Translations under genes and position numbers: made by a program
Part shown: one piece after another, positions 5,795 to 5,877 of the stretch
Position numbering within the stretch: the stretch's first letter is position 1
How the letters are laid out: every line of letters begins with the position of its first letter
Assembly (NCBI GenBank): GCA_017881645.1
Contig: JADGQQ010000040.1
Coordinates: 1-5,877, forward strand
Source: Clostridia bacterium
GTDB taxonomy: Bacteria > Bacillota > Clostridia > Saccharofermentanales > Saccharofermentanaceae
Length of the DNA stretch: 5,877 nucleotides
Direction: 5' to 3'
The notes under the pieces: generated by a model
Databases searched by the model: none
What the model saw: only the letters and a program-made list of their open reading frames with translations
What the model was told of the DNA's origin: nothing

Positions 5795-5803
5795 TGTGAT
5801 TTC

Positions 5804-5877
5804 ATGCAGTTACTTGCGGGAATGTATATCAGTCTTTTCCCGGTGATTTTCGCGGGCTCAGCGAACATGCTCTTTTG
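5804..5877 (+). CDS. N-terminus of a membrane protein, runs off window
   Basis: Only 24 full codons are present. The product begins MQLLAGMYISLFPVIF and continues AGSANMLF, a single hydrophobic stretch that would form a first membrane helix or an uncleaved signal anchor. The pattern of a hydrophobic helix with YISLFPVI-AG and then N-M-hydrophobic resembles, from memory, the start of bacterial CarS/DUF46 (CDP-archaeol synthase-like) membrane proteins, which transfer CMP to lipid alcohols. That assignment is tentative because no catalytic region is visible. A clean AGGAG site supports the start. It is separated from the synthetase gene by the remnant and gap, so it probably has its own promoter. 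Confidence 0.65.
   Translation, partial: MQLLAGMYISLFPVIFAGSANMLF

Larger units (their letters stand above)
5497..5803. other. Gap without a recognisable gene
   Basis: About 307 nt, more AT-rich than the flanking genes. Reading frames here are short and resemble no family (for example 5634-5750, 38 codons, with no ribosome binding site). It contains a weak hairpin, a TATAAT box, a TTGACG/TGGAAT pair (5734-5739 and 5757-5762, 17 bp apart) and the next gene's ribosome binding site. Part may be worn-down remains of the acetyltransferase gene, but no continuing GNAT sequence could be recognised. Confidence 0.6.

Overview
The window looks like bacterial chromosomal DNA with moderate GC content, most likely from Bacillota (class Clostridia). 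This is inferred from the G-rich Shine-Dalgarno sequences, a C_GCAxxG_C_C-family protein, a flavodoxin-like protein, and a clostridial-style long AMP-binding acyl-CoA synthetase. Every supportable gene is on the + strand. No rRNA, tRNA, CRISPR array or insertion sequence was recognised.

Layout. Bases 3-287 are probably the 3' end of an unrecognised gene, whose stop overlaps a GTG start by 4 nt. From there (284-1537) runs an MFS_3/EntS-type efflux permease. After a 115-nt gap with a possible promoter come three tightly packed genes: a cysteine-rich C_GCAxxG_C_C protein (1653-2117), a flavodoxin-like protein coupled to it by an ATGA overlap (2114-2542), and a transglutaminase-like cysteine enzyme with a visible Cys-His-Asp triad (2568-3224). 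A 207-nt regulatory gap follows. It holds a perfect TATAAT box inside a 7+7-bp dyad, plus pairs of ATTTTC hexamers spaced exactly 10 bp apart. The gap leads into a 635-residue AMP-forming acyl-CoA synthetase (3432-5339).

The end of the synthetase gene overlaps, in another frame, the N-terminal third of a GNAT acetyltransferase that stops early, which suggests a deletion scar. About 300 nt of apparently noncoding, AT-richer DNA follow. The window ends in the first 24 codons of a membrane protein (5804 to the edge), possibly of the CarS/DUF46 CDP-archaeol synthase-like group.

How the genes fit together. The cysteine-rich and flavodoxin-like proteins are probably made together and may form a redox pair; the transglutaminase-like enzyme is probably on the same transcript. 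The synthetase has its own promoter region and activates a carboxylic acid, probably a fatty acid. None of this is clearly a new defence or mobile system. The most interesting points are the structured promoter of the synthetase gene, the decayed GNAT gene fused onto the synthetase end, and the coupled redox pair.
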